DNA of 64,000 bases from Gracilaria vermiculophylla (taxonomy: Eukaryota > Rhodophyta > Florideophyceae > Gracilariales > Gracilariaceae). The translations under genes were made by a program, and so were the position numbers. Positions 1-10,311 of the stretch are shown piece after piece. Position 1 is the stretch's first letter. Each line of letters opens with the position of its first letter. The notes under the pieces were generated by a model. The model had not been told where the DNA came from and did no database searches. It saw only the letters and a list, made by a program, of their open reading frames with translations. The stretch is taken from assembly GCA_019155205.2 (NCBI GenBank), contig JAHNZQ020000016.1:821423-885422 (forward strand), in the 5' to 3' direction.

Positions 1-216
1 CTGTAGTCGGCGCGCCACCCTGACAGTGGGGCGCGCCGCCCAAAATTATCTGAGTAAAATATCTAATTTGTCCAGCAATGCCATGCACCCCTACTGTACC
101 CACGTGTGTGACTCGGCAGTCCGGCGTACACCTCAGCGGCCAACCGCTGCGCTAATCATCATAAAGTAACCATACCCCTTTGGAGGGCAAGTACCGACTA
201 AGTCGTGAGAAATGCC

Positions 217-526
217 CCAGAAGGGCGTTGCACTTCAGTGGAGCTCGACCGGTGGATTATATATCACGCCAGGAGCCCGCCGAGGCATGTCTCACTACTG
301 TAGTAATTACCTACACCAATTAAATTTGTAAATCCAAATTTTATCGTTCATCAAGCGTACTGTACTGCATATGGGCCGAGTAATGCTCTACGCGGTTCAG
401 GTGATAAAATACGAACCCTCTTTAAGAACACTTTGTTGCTAAGCCTCACGAAAAATATCCCCTTAGGATCCAATGTACTACATACTCTCTTTCCTGAATT
501 GCATTACGTCCTTGAGGTGCATCTCG
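217..526. repeat. Diverged LTR-like repeat, copy A
   Basis: This stretch matches the copy at 1,092-1,391 by eye along its whole length. Both share a block beginning GTGGAGCTC followed by an accGG segment, a GGAGCCCGCC block, a cACTACTGT block, ACGAACCCTC, TGTACTACATAC and a CTTTCCTGAATTGCA / GAGGTGCATC end. Identity looks roughly two thirds, so the copies are old. A third, shorter piece of the same family lies at 9,034-9,108. The most likely reading is LTR remnants of the gypsy-type element to the right, with this one a detached or solo copy. Boundaries are approximate because no clean TG...CA ends are visible. Confidence 0.55.
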
Positions 527-1091
527 TCAGATATCAATTGTTAAGCTGCTCTTAATGGCATGGACGCCATAAAGGTCTCCCCATTATGCAAAAAAACCCT
601 GCATTCCAGAGAACTCTTCTAAACATTCCAGTCTTGGCGCAGCGGAACGACCACGGGTTCACGTATCTTTTGCAAGGCATTGTGGGGTCCCTAGCCCTTC
701 TAGCTGAGCCATACTTTCTTTCGCAGTGCCGCTCCATTGGCGACACAGCTCCAGTTGGTGGATATCTCTTCTGCGCCACCGTGTGTCGTCCGTGTGGTAC
801 TGTCAGCCCTCCTGTCGAGGTAGTAAAGCACAACGTCCGTTAGGAGTTTTTAGTGACTCCAAAGGCGCTTATTCCTAAAGGTGGTCTCCGGTATCCGCTG
901 TCGCGAGCCGGGGGAATTCTGAAAGGGATCCGCGAACACCAAGCGGAGGGGAAGGTTCACTGGGCGGACAATGCTCCTACAGGCGCTGCTATGATGCGTC
1001 CTGGGGATCGGCGGCTTAGAAACCTGCGTGAATAGACAAGAGACTCCAACCGGAAAATGTAGAAGAAGACTCAAGGGTGCTTGTCTTTACT
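527..1091. other. Intervening repeat debris, no gene
   Basis: No convincing gene is seen; the open frames here are short and overlap each other on both strands. Positions 796-813 (GGTACTGTCAGCCCTCCT) match 9,034-9,051 exactly, which is the edge of the third LTR-like copy. This suggests that the segment is also derived from the LTR or leader of the same retroelement family. Confidence 0.4.
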
Positions 1092-1391
1092 TCCCCAGAG
1101 GTGGAGCTCAACCGGCAGCTTAAATATCTAGCCGGGAGCCCGCCTCGGCAGGTCGCACTACTGTGCTAATGACCTGCATAAAATATCTAAAATAAATAAT
1201 AAATTCTACCGTACCTTGAGGATACTGTAGCGCACGCGGGCAATATTATGCACCACGTGGCCCAGCTAATAAATTACGAACCCTCCTTAGGAAAATTATG
1301 CCCTAAGGCCAAACCACCATATTTCCGTAGGAGCCACTGTACTACATACCCCCTTTCCTGAATTGCACCACGTCCTCGAGGTGCATCCTCG
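1092..1391. repeat. Diverged LTR-like repeat, copy B (possible 3' LTR of gypsy element 1)
   Basis: Related to copy A (217-526). Its positions about 1,279-1,348 also align well with 9,040-9,108, including a CTAAGGCCAA block and a GTAGGAGCCACTGTACTAC block. In the minus orientation of the adjacent gypsy element this copy lies on the 3' side and the 9,034-9,108 piece on the 5' side, as an LTR pair should. The pairing is inference: the right copy is truncated and no target-site duplication could be identified. Confidence 0.5.
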
Positions 1392-1973
1392 GCTTTCTTG
1401 ATCCCTGGGTTGGCTCCTATCGGTGTTGCGGCACGTGCGGCCTCCGGCAGTGCGCCCGTTCTCTCCTTCAGGCGTTCCGTCTCTTCTCCATACTCCGTCG
1501 CGGCGGGTTGCCGCGCGTTCGCATTTCACTCCTTGCGGCGTTCGTGGGCTCCAGCTCCTCTTTACCCGGCGATATCCGCTCCTTCTTGGTGTCACCGCTC
1601 GGTGCCGCTGCGCCAGTCGGCCGCGCGGTTCTCCGCATCCTCAGGCGCATTGCGCAGCTCCCGTGGACGGAGCGTGTGCCAGTCCCGTAAGGGTCCCGAC
1701 CCCCTGGAGGCGGTAGCCACTCTGACTCCTTCGAGGTTACTCCTTTTGGCAACACCCGCGTCGTCGCGTCCGCTCATCTCATCCCCGTGAAGGCGCCAAA
1801 CGCATAGGTTTCTCGTCAGCACCCCCGTCGTTCTCCGTTGGATATGAGCGCGCGCCCCGCGATGGTGCGCCATGACTCGCCCGACGCCGGTCGCCCGGCT
1901 TCGCCTCGGATTCCACGGTGGCGGCTCGACACGACCCCCTCCGCAATGGTGCATATAGCGAGTCGATCCCCGA

Positions 1974-2504
1974 GTGGTGTCAGGTCCCTCCCCTCAGGTG
2001 CAACCCCGATTGCGGAGCGTACCTGCGCCGAGTGCTCAACCTCGCCTGCCGAGCGTTCCAGTTCCCTCACCACCGTCACCTCCGGCGTCGCCGACTCCGC
2101 CCTTGGCATTGCCGTCCTCCACGGCGGAGCCCACGGAATCCCGTCGGGGAGCTCCTTTCTTGGCTGGTTCGCCGTCTGCAGCTCCCTCCATGGCGGTTGG
2201 TGCGACGTCAATGGAGGTGGCCGCATCGGGTGCACCGTCAGGAGGAGTCTCCTCTGGTGCTCTGGAGGCTGCCTTTCAGGAGTTGGTGCAGGCGTTCCTC
2301 GTGACAGGCCGTCCAGCTCCGATTTCTCCTGTGGAGGCTCTGCGCGAGGCGCGTGCTTGGGTCTTAGAGCTCCATAAGGCTCGGGCAGACCGAGCCTCAA
2401 TGGCGGCCCTCAAGGACAGCCTGGTGGAGTTCTTTGACAGCCAAGCGCTAACAGCGAAAGCGCGCCTCGAAGCGGAGTATTCGACGCGGTTCGGTAACCT
2501 GTAG
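1974..2504 (+). CDS. GC-rich ORF of unknown function, probably a fragment
   Basis: An open frame of about 176 codons with no ATG near its left end; the first in-frame ATGs lie in the middle. The first half is Pro/Ser/Ala-rich low complexity. The last 60 residues look like ordinary helical protein (LREARAWVLELHKARADR) and end in FGNL before the stop. It lies just past the end of the gypsy element 1 integrase, on the opposite strand, in much more GC-rich DNA. An overlapping minus-strand frame is also open, so GC bias alone could explain it. It could be a gag-like remnant of another element or a chance ORF. I do not recognise it. Confidence 0.25.
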   Translation: MVSGPSPQVQPRLRSVPAPSAQPRLPSVPVPSPPSPPASPTPPLALPSSTAEPTESRRGAPFLAGSPSAAPSMAVGATSMEVAASGAPSGGVSSGALEAAFQELVQAFLVTGRPAPISPVEALREARAWVLELHKARADRASMAALKDSLVEFFDSQALTAKARLEAEYSTRFGNL

Positions 2505-2854
2505 GTGATAGGACCCAGACCAATAAACGATCCTTCCGATGGAGCAGAAACTCCACGAACGGTAGTTTATACATGCATAAGCCATGCACGCGAGCGCAGC
2601 GACACGAAGTGCCGCCTTAGAAGCCTGCGCAACAGCGAGCACAACATCCTGGAGGCGAAAAAGATAACTCCAGGCGGGGGATAGACGGCGAAGACGAAAA
2701 ACATCCCCGTTTGGGGGCCCCCTCCCCCTTTCCTAAACGGAAGCGCCTATGTGGAGAGGCGTTTCCGCGCCAGATTGGCGTGGTATCTCCTAAGGAAGTT
2801 CTCCGGGATATGTTCCGGAGGTTCTTCCGTATCGTCCTTCGAGGTGTATCTGTA

Positions 2855-5800
2855 TCATCGGACGCGGCACAGGACTCCTGCAGGGGTTCGTCGGTGCGAG
2901 ACAATATGATCCACCGCGTAGAGGATGTCGCCTTCAGGGGTCATGATGGCATCGGGAGCCTCCAGGATAGGCTCACCGAGGTCGGTGAGGCGGATCCCAG
3001 TATCCCGTGGTGCCGTCGCGCCTGAGGTGGAGGAATGAGGAATCTCCGCGCAGGGTCCCTGAGGTGGGGTGGCGGGTATTCCTGGGAGGCTGGGCGTTGG
3101 GACTTTCGTCACCCTATCACGGGAGACGACATCCCTAAGCCCGTTCATCTCGATGGCGACAGTATCTCTATAGGTGGCAAGGGCTTTAAAGGGCCCTGAG
3201 GTGGTCGGCGCTAACTTGCGCTTGACGTCCGGCTGTTCTTCGGAGTTCTCCCCGGGTTTGTCGAGGAAACGCTCCTCGCCTTCCTTCAGGTGAGGGCCTT
3301 CCATAACCTTTCGGTCGAAGTCCTGTTCGTATTTCTTCTGCGAGGCGTTGAGTCTCTCCTTCGCGAGGGAGAGTTCGTTCTCATATCGCCTTAGGATGGA
3401 GCGTTTGGCTTGTGCCGTTGTTGGCGTCTGTGGCCCATCCACCGGATGCGCCGTGGCGCGTGCCGTGATAACCGCACTTGGCGGAATGCGCGAGAGCACC
3501 AGATTGAAAGGAGCAGTCCCCGTGGAGCGGTGTACCTGTAGGTTGTATGCATACGTGAGGGGTCTCACATATGCGTCCCAATCCTTCTGGTGGTCCGCGA
3601 CATAGTGCTTCAACCTCGAGGCGATGGTTTTGTTGAACCTTTCCGCCTGTGCGTTGGTCTGGGGGTGATGGGCAGTTGTAAACAACTGTTTCATCCCCAG
3701 CATTCCTGAGACGGAGCTGAAAAGTTTCGCCGCAAACTGGGGTCCATTGTCTGTGAGGAGATACAACGGTATCCCGTAGAGGTACACCCAATGCCCCAGA
3801 ACGGCGTCGGCAATCACTGCTGCAGTAGTACTCCGGAGGGGAATGGCACGCGTGATCTTGGAAAAACGATCCGTGATCACGAGGATAAACCGGTGCCCTC
3901 GCTCCGTCTTGGGGGGAGGACCCAAGATGTCCATGGCCACAAATTCCAACGGTCCTGAAAGTGGGAACAGCGTGAGCGGCGTCCGGTGTTTCCGTATACT
4001 CCCCTTAGTGGCGGCGCAGGAATCTCAATCCGCCACCGTTTGGAAGGCTTCATTAGCCATGTTTGGCTAATAGAACTCCCTCCGCATGGTGAAGTACATC
4101 CGAGATCCACCGGGGTGCCCGGCGAGGCGAGGATAGTGAGAGAGATACAACACTCTCGCCCGTAACTTCGTCGGCACCACCTTTTGGAGAGCTCCATTCA
4201 GGGAGGCACGGCGTACAAGCCCGCCGTCTTGGTCGACGTCAAATGACGATGTCAAACTCCCCACAGTGGCGAGGCACTCCTTGTGTTTAATGCCAGGGCG
4301 GTGGACGATGTCCAACTCGAACTTCAGGAGACGTAACCTCCACCCTTCCAGGCGACCGGAAACATCCGTCAAGGACAGTATCCACTTCAGTGGTGCGTGG
4401 TCCGTCCTCAAGTTGAAGCGCGCGCCTTCCAGATATGGGCGTAAAAGCAAAACCGCCAACACGATGGCGAGACATTCGCGCTCCGAGGTGGAATAATCCC
4501 GTTCCGTAGGGGTGAGGCTGCGACTCCAACACCCGAAGGGTTGAAGTCCAGGTTGCTTCTGTAGGGGGGCACATCTGACATGGTATTTACAGGCGTCAGT
4601 GTCCAGCACCATTCGGCCGTGCCGCTTCGGATGTACTAAGATTGGTGGTTTTATCGGTCTCCTCTTCGGGCTGTGGAATGCTTCAAACTCCTCATCCATC
4701 AAGATAGCCAATTGCGTCGGCTTTTCTTTCTCCAAGAGGCGATTTAGCGGCGCCGCTTTACGGGAGAAATATGGTACAAACCTCCGGAAGACGTTACAAA
4801 ACCCAAGGAAGGAGCGGAGCTGCGTCTGGTTTGTGGTAGGGTGAGCTTCCTTGATGGCGTCCTGAGTTTTCCTGGAAACCTGTAGGCGGCCCGGGAGCAC
4901 GACATGCCCCAGGTAGTCCACTGACGACTTGAAAAAGAAGCATTTCTCCAGCTTCAAGGTGAGGCCGGCATACTTTAGGAGTTGGAGCACGTGCTTCACA
5001 TGAATGAAGTGCTCCTCCACGCTGCAGTTGTATATGATGACGTCATCGATATACATCAAGGCGTACTGCCACTTCATTTTTTACAGGATAATGTCCACCG
5101 CTCGTTGGAACGTAGCGGGTGCATTCTTCAGTCCAAATGGCATCCTTAGGAATCTGAAGATCTCACGGTCCGAGGTGAACGTTGTCTTATCCCTATCGGA
5201 GTCGTCCATCTCAATCTGCCAGTAGCCGCTGCTGGCATCCGGCGTGGAGAAAACGGGCGCATCGCCTAAGGAGTCGATACATTCATCCATCCGGGATATC
5301 GGGTACGAATCTCGTATCGTCACCTCGTTGAGGCGGCTATAGTCAATACAGAACCTTTGGGAGGCATCGTTCTTCTTGACAAACACCACCGAAGAGACCC
5401 GTTCGGAATTGGAAGGCTCGATAACGCCGTTCTCCAGCATCCGGTGGACCTCATCGCGTTCGAAGTGGCGCGCATGGGGTCCGGCCCTCCTCGGGAGTTG
5501 ATGTACCGGTTTTGCATCCGGTGTGAGTTAGATCCTGTGCTTGGCCAGGCTGACCTTACCCAGGCGACCAGACCACATGTCCTCAAAGGCGGATAGTATC
5601 TCCACTATCCTATGGCGATACCCTTCGAATACATCGCCAATTTGGAGCTTCTCCTGCCAGGTGGCAGGACTCTCTTCTCCTGGAGCCGAGGAAGTCGCTT
5701 CCGCCTCCATAGTGGCGAAAGCATCGCGGTCCGCAAGGTCTTCCAACCGAGGAAGGTGAGCCAGTCCTGAAGGGCCGAGTAGTGCTAGTCCGACGACAAT

Positions 5801-6532
5801 TCCTTTCTGGAGCCGTAACAACGACTCCTTAAGGTTGGCGAGCACGACCCTGAAGGGAGTGTTCCGTATTATTACCATAACACCGTTCGCCATCATGGAG
5901 TGCTGCTTCGTCGTCAGGTGTGGACTCCCCTGTGGGAATGAAAGGCCAGATGCAGAGGTCTGCACCCAGACTTCGGTCGGACTCTTCGCGGGTATTTCGA
6001 AGCTCTTCACCACTCGGAGCTTATTCGACTGCGTCTCCTTTGGAAGATTACTTACGGGACGCGCGTTGGCGTCCGGTCCTGGAGATGCGGACACGATACC
6101 TACAGGGGCGTCGTCATGAAACGTTACCTTTCGCAGACGTGGGTAGAATGCACGTACATATCGATACACAAAGGAGGTGCCCAATATGCATTGTGCGCCC
6201 AAGTTGGTCGCCACGACGAACTACACTCGCACCCGTAAGAAGCCCAACCGGAGGTACAAGAGGATTGCGCCGAGGATGGTCAATGGCCGGCCGAGGATGG
6301 TCAATGCTCGTCGCGACGCATCGCGCACCGTAGAGAGCTTGCCAGTCCTCAAGGAGCCGAGAGCAGACCGCGGGAGCACGTCGGCGTGCAACAGATTGAG
6401 GCCAGCTCCGGTATCGAGGATAGTGCGCACCGTGGTGGAGGCATGCGGGGAACATCCTATAGAGGCGAATAACTTGTAATTCTCACGGCGGAGCGTGCAA
6501 ACAGAATCCTCAAAGGTGTCGAATGCGTCCAA
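2855..6532 (-). pseudogene. pro-pol of gypsy element 1, five in-frame stops
   Basis: One reading frame (codons begin at positions equal to 1 mod 3) holds the whole polyprotein. It contains an aspartic protease with DTGAG near 6,400, then reverse transcriptase with the YIDD catalytic box at about 5,050. RNase H follows with DTDACK and TDHAPLKW, then an integrase zinc-binding region and an integrase core (DILGPP, TDNGPQF, PQTNAQAERFNKT) near 3,930-3,580. Stops interrupt it at 6,221-6,223 (TAG), 5,528-5,530 (TAA), 5,081-5,083 (TAA), 4,067-4,069 (TAG) and 4,025-4,027 (TGA). Between stops the frame is intact. Two stops fall at integrase positions normally occupied by Trp and a zinc-binding Cys. 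The last open segment, 3,949-2,855, is 364 codons. Confidence 0.85.
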
Positions 6533-6590
6533 CGGGATTGGGGGGCCCGCCGATTCTGCGTCGACGGAGCAGAAGGCTTCTCCCCCTTTC

Positions 6591-8853
6591 CTAAAGGCGA
6601 CCTCCGTGGAGCTGAGGCTCGATATTAGAGAGCCACGCGGAGCCTCTACGTGTGGCTCTGAGGGTTTTCCTGGTTAGAAAGAGGCTGGGTTCCAGGCGGG
6701 GACGGCTTCTGCGGTTGTGCATCGCGATGGGACGTGTTCCCTTGAGGTGCAACCGTTGGGACACCGGCACCAGCGTTGCGGGTGCTAGTGACAGTGATAC
6801 CGGCTGCACTCCCGGTGGAGCACGGTAACCGTAGTTTCCTTGCGAAGAGCGGATGCCGCTATATGCGGGTCGATAAATTCCGCTCTCCGTTGGTGTGTCC
6901 TTCAGGTCCTGGAAGTTTTTCTCTCTTTCCTGCAGAATGGCGGCCTTCATATCCGGGGTGAGAGTCGTACAGTGTACGGGTTCTCGTGACAAGCAAATCC
7001 TGCAAGGCAGTGAGTAGCCTCGAGGGTTCGCAAATTGGACGCTCCTGTAAGATCCTGCCGAGGCGTACGAAGAGGGAGACGAGGGTGTCCTCGTCCTAGA
7101 CGGTGCTCCCTGAGAGGAGGCGTTTGTAAGGTAAAGGGCCTCTTGCTCTCTTACGAGCGGGAGCTCGTCGACTTCCTTCGAGGTGCTGGAGTCCAACGTC
7201 AGGGCGGATGCCCGACGGGTCCTTGAGGCCGCCAGTTTGTCCGAAAGTGGAGCATGACTGCGGCGGGCGGCACGGTGGGTATCTCCAAAGGATTCCGCGA
7301 AACGTGCTAACTCCGTGTAGGTGGTCTTTGGGTGCGTTGTCAGGTGATTACGCACCCTGGTGCGTATCGAGGGAAGGTGTCTCTCGACAAACAACGACTT
7401 CAACCGCCGTTCGGAATACACATTCACACACCGCAGAGCCTTTGTCCCCAGCTTCTGTGAGAACTCCCTCTCGGTCATTCCGTTATTCTGCCTATGAAAG
7501 GGGACTTCAGCATCGGCATTGGCTAACACCTCGTCCGCGGCGTACCTTTTAAGGAGGAAATTTACTACCTCCGGGTACGTCGCCAATATATCCGTTCCAG
7601 GATCATCCATAATGGTGCTCTCCCCCGTGAGGCGTGGCTGCACCAGCGAGTGCGCTTGGCCTGTTAGGTAGAACTGCAAGCACCATACGGCGACATCTTC
7701 ATGGACACCATTGGTATTAGACGCCGAACGGAAGGGCGTAAGAAAATTCAACACCGATATGGGGTCCTCGCCTGAGAAGGAGTACTTCTTCATTTGAATA
7801 TCGATACGGCACTGCATCTTCGAAAGTCGTTTAGCGACCGATGCGTCATAGAGTGTGGAGCGATCATTCAACCTATAGGTGTCATAATCCACCACTTTGG
7901 CGAAAAGGTCGTTAAGCGGGACGACCTTCCTGACCCTTCTGCTCTTCTCCTTGGAAGGTATACTGACCTCCGAGCTGGAGCTGTTTACGGATTCGGAGTC
8001 TGAGCTTCTCTCCAAATCGGTGTCTCGCTTTCTTCTTTTCTTCCTCCGTTTCTTTCTTCTTCTTTTCTTGAGGTGGTATGGGTTGCTGACGATACCCCCT
8101 GTTATCGCGATCCACCCGAGGAGTATCCTGTCCTTCTCTCCTAAGGTGAGCTTCTTCGCGACCAGTATCCTGTCCTCCTCCGCAAGGTGTCAGGTCCAGA
8201 CGGTGCATAGCAAGATTCCTGAGGTGGTCCCGTTTCCCCACGGCAGTATCCTTTCCTCCTCTGGCGTGGGGGGTGACAGTATTCTTTCCTTCTCTGCCCG
8301 GGGTCACCTTATGTTTTGATAGAGAGAACCTCTCCTGTACGGATAAATAACTTTGAAACGCCGCTGCGGGGAGCAACTGCGCGGTTTGGGAGCGAACCTC
8401 CGCACGGATAACATCTGAGATCACCTCGAGGAAAGGATTGGAATCCAGCAAAGCATCCACAGCATGGTGAGCGCTCTCCGTAGCGACTTCCTCCACAAGG
8501 GTGTGGCGGCGCGCTCTTAATTGGTCTTCAACACCTGCAGGTATTCTTTTGACCAGCTCTTGGGAGAGCCAATCCGTAAGGCGTGGGGCCAGGGACCCTA
8601 GGAGGGAGTTAGCCTCCGGGTATTCCCGTCCCTGCAGCTTCTGAGGTGGCGGCTGCGATGCCGTGTGCAGTTCTTCAACCTCCATATCGGCGTTCTCCAG
8701 AGATGTGGTGGGGGATTCCGCTTGCCTCCGATCATGCATTCTCCTAAGGCTATTCCTGAAACGCTCAACAGAGAAGCCAGGATTCCGAAGGAGACTTTCA
8801 GGGTCATCCAGGGTGGCGACCATCTCCGAGGGATCCTGTAGGGGGGTTTCCAT
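6591..8853 (-). pseudogene. gag of gypsy element 1, frameshifted
   Basis: Two overlapping frames together form one Gag. The first starts at the ATG at 8,853 (METPLQDP) and runs to 7,912. It ends in a highly charged stretch with imperfect repeats of a G-G/E-K/Q-D-T type. The second, entered near 8,030, runs to 6,591 and carries the capsid-like part (residues such as FSGEDPISVLNFLTPFR and AVWCLQFYLTGQAH), typical of retrotransposon Gag. A CxxC...HC cluster about 120 residues before the end may be a degenerate zinc knuckle. The frame change inside a K/E-rich tract looks like a single-base indel, although programmed slippage cannot be excluded. Protease-pol follows in the third frame. Confidence 0.65.
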
Positions 8854-9033
8854 TGGAGGTATCAAGGGGTCTATAGAGGAGTAGGTCAGGGGTGATTTTC
8901 TTCCACTTCCGAATCACCTTAAGGAAGAATTCAACTGTTGGGGGTTGGTCGTTGCAAACTAGAAACACGGTTCTGCTGCGACGTGTGCGAATCCTTCACG
9001 AACTGTCACCTTCTAAGTCGGGAGACCAGTTGG

Positions 9034-9108
9034 GGTACTGTCAGCCCTCCTTAAGAATATTATACCTTAAGGCCAAGCCACCCTATTTCCGTAGGAGCCA
9101 CTGTACTA
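9034..9108. repeat. Truncated LTR-like repeat, copy C
   Basis: Its first 18 bases repeat 796-813 exactly and the rest aligns closely with 1,279-1,348 of copy B. Similarity stops at about 9,108-9,110, directly before the second retroelement. This marks the junction where the right LTR of gypsy element 1 was cut by a later event. Confidence 0.6.
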
Positions 9109-9147
9109 CACGATTCGCCACAACACCTCCGACTGTAACGTCAGGTA

Positions 9148-10311
9148 GTGGTCGTCCGGAGTTACGCGCGGCTCGCGCCGACCATTTTGGAGGGCTCTTC
9201 CGCCGTGCTACCCACCACTGGCAGCAGGATTCGAACACCTTGGGTGTCTTCGCCGCTGTCGCGGTTGCACCAAACGGACAACGAAAAACTTGCTATCCAG
9301 CATGTTCTGTCGGCAATCCGTCCAGCGCCACTTCGTTCCCGTCTCGAGTCCGACCTGGAGCTGTCGCAAGTCAAGGTTCGCAAGGACGTTAAGGGCTTCA
9401 TGGCCTACGCGATCAAGTTGTCCGCACCTTTTCAGCTAGTCGACAGCGGATCACCGACCAAGTCTCCAAGGAGGCCAAAGACGTTCGGTTTTAGCAAGCG
9501 TCACGACGATGATGCCAACGAGGGTGACGGATACGGCAAGAGGAAAGGAAGAGACAAAGATGGCTCCTTTGGCAAGAACGCACCGCTCTTTTTGTGGCCT
9601 CTGCACAGATCCTGCGGTGTCCGCAACTTTTGGAAAGAATGTAGTGAGTGCCCAGCGCACGAGAAGTGAGCTCTTTCCAAGCGCCACGCCGAAGAGAAGG
9701 CGTCTACCGGGCGGGCCAAGAACACACGTTCGCAGAAGGCGGATCTCGATGTCAAACAAGAAGAGAAAACGGTTAACCGTGTGACCGCGTTACGTAATGC
9801 GGATTTCGTCGCGTTCGACATGACTTTCAGCGATTTTGATGAGTCTCATGAATCCCGTGACCGCGCGAATGACAGAGCCGACGATTCTATCGTTTCATCC
9901 TGCATAGCGGAAAAGGCCGTACTCAACGGTATTGGCAGGATGAAAAAGATCAAGCCTGTAACCATGCAGGTTGCTCTAAGAAATGGATCCGAAGCACAGA
10001 ACTTCACGTTCTCCAGGTCTTGGACACCGCCTCGTACGGTACTCAAAATCACTGCCAGCCCTCTCACTCTGATACATGTGGAATATCTTTTGTCTAATGC
10101 CGACCTCGCCGAAGTAGATGTTCTTCTTGGACTGCAAGTTCTCCGTCATCTAGAAGTAGACACCAAGACCGTCTCCGAGCGAGGAGCTCAGCGATCTCCT
10201 CGACGGCTCCGACTGCGCTACTTTGAAGAAACCAGACCCCAAGAAAACAGGTGGTCAGGTGAGTCGCTTGAGGATCGCGCGACTCAACCGACACGCGAAC
10301 GAGGGATCTGA
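9148..10311 (+). pseudogene. gag/protease region of element 2
   Basis: One frame runs from the truncated left edge to 10,311 with a single stop (TGA, 9,667-9,669). The first part contains a Gag-like stretch (NEKLAIQHVLSAIRP, SRLESDLELSQ) and a Cys/His-poor basic tail that resembles a worn nucleocapsid. The second part, after the stop, ends in VDVLLGLQVLRHLEVD, the pattern seen at the end of retroviral-type aspartic proteases (a G-x-D/Q-x-L-like turn). The catalytic D-T/S-G is not intact: an LDTA sequence near 10,020-10,030 appears only in another frame. Pol follows in a different frame from about 10,220. Confidence 0.5.

Larger units (their letters stand above)
1092..9108 (-). mobile_element. 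Ty3/gypsy-type LTR retrotransposon 1, decayed
   Basis: On the minus strand the order is gag, protease, reverse transcriptase, RNase H, integrase. RT before integrase defines Ty3/gypsy, not Ty1/copia. Coding runs from 8,853 to 2,855. LTR-like sequence lies on both sides (1,092-1,391 and a truncated 9,034-9,108). The right end is cut off abruptly at about 9,110, where unrelated plus-strand retroelement sequence begins. Gag has a frame change near 8,030 and pro-pol has five in-frame stops, so the element cannot act on its own. About 350 bp between the integrase stop and copy B, apart from the GC-rich ORF, look non-coding. Confidence 0.8.

Noticed and set aside
2855..6532. Stop-codon recoding as an explanation for five stops in the gypsy pol
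   Set aside because: All three stop codons occur, at least two at conserved residues, and host genes here terminate normally at them, so ordinary inactivation is simpler.
9210..9245. GTTCGAATCC on the minus strand resembling a tRNA T-loop
   Set aside because: It lies inside the gag-like frame of element 2 and the surrounding stems do not pair.
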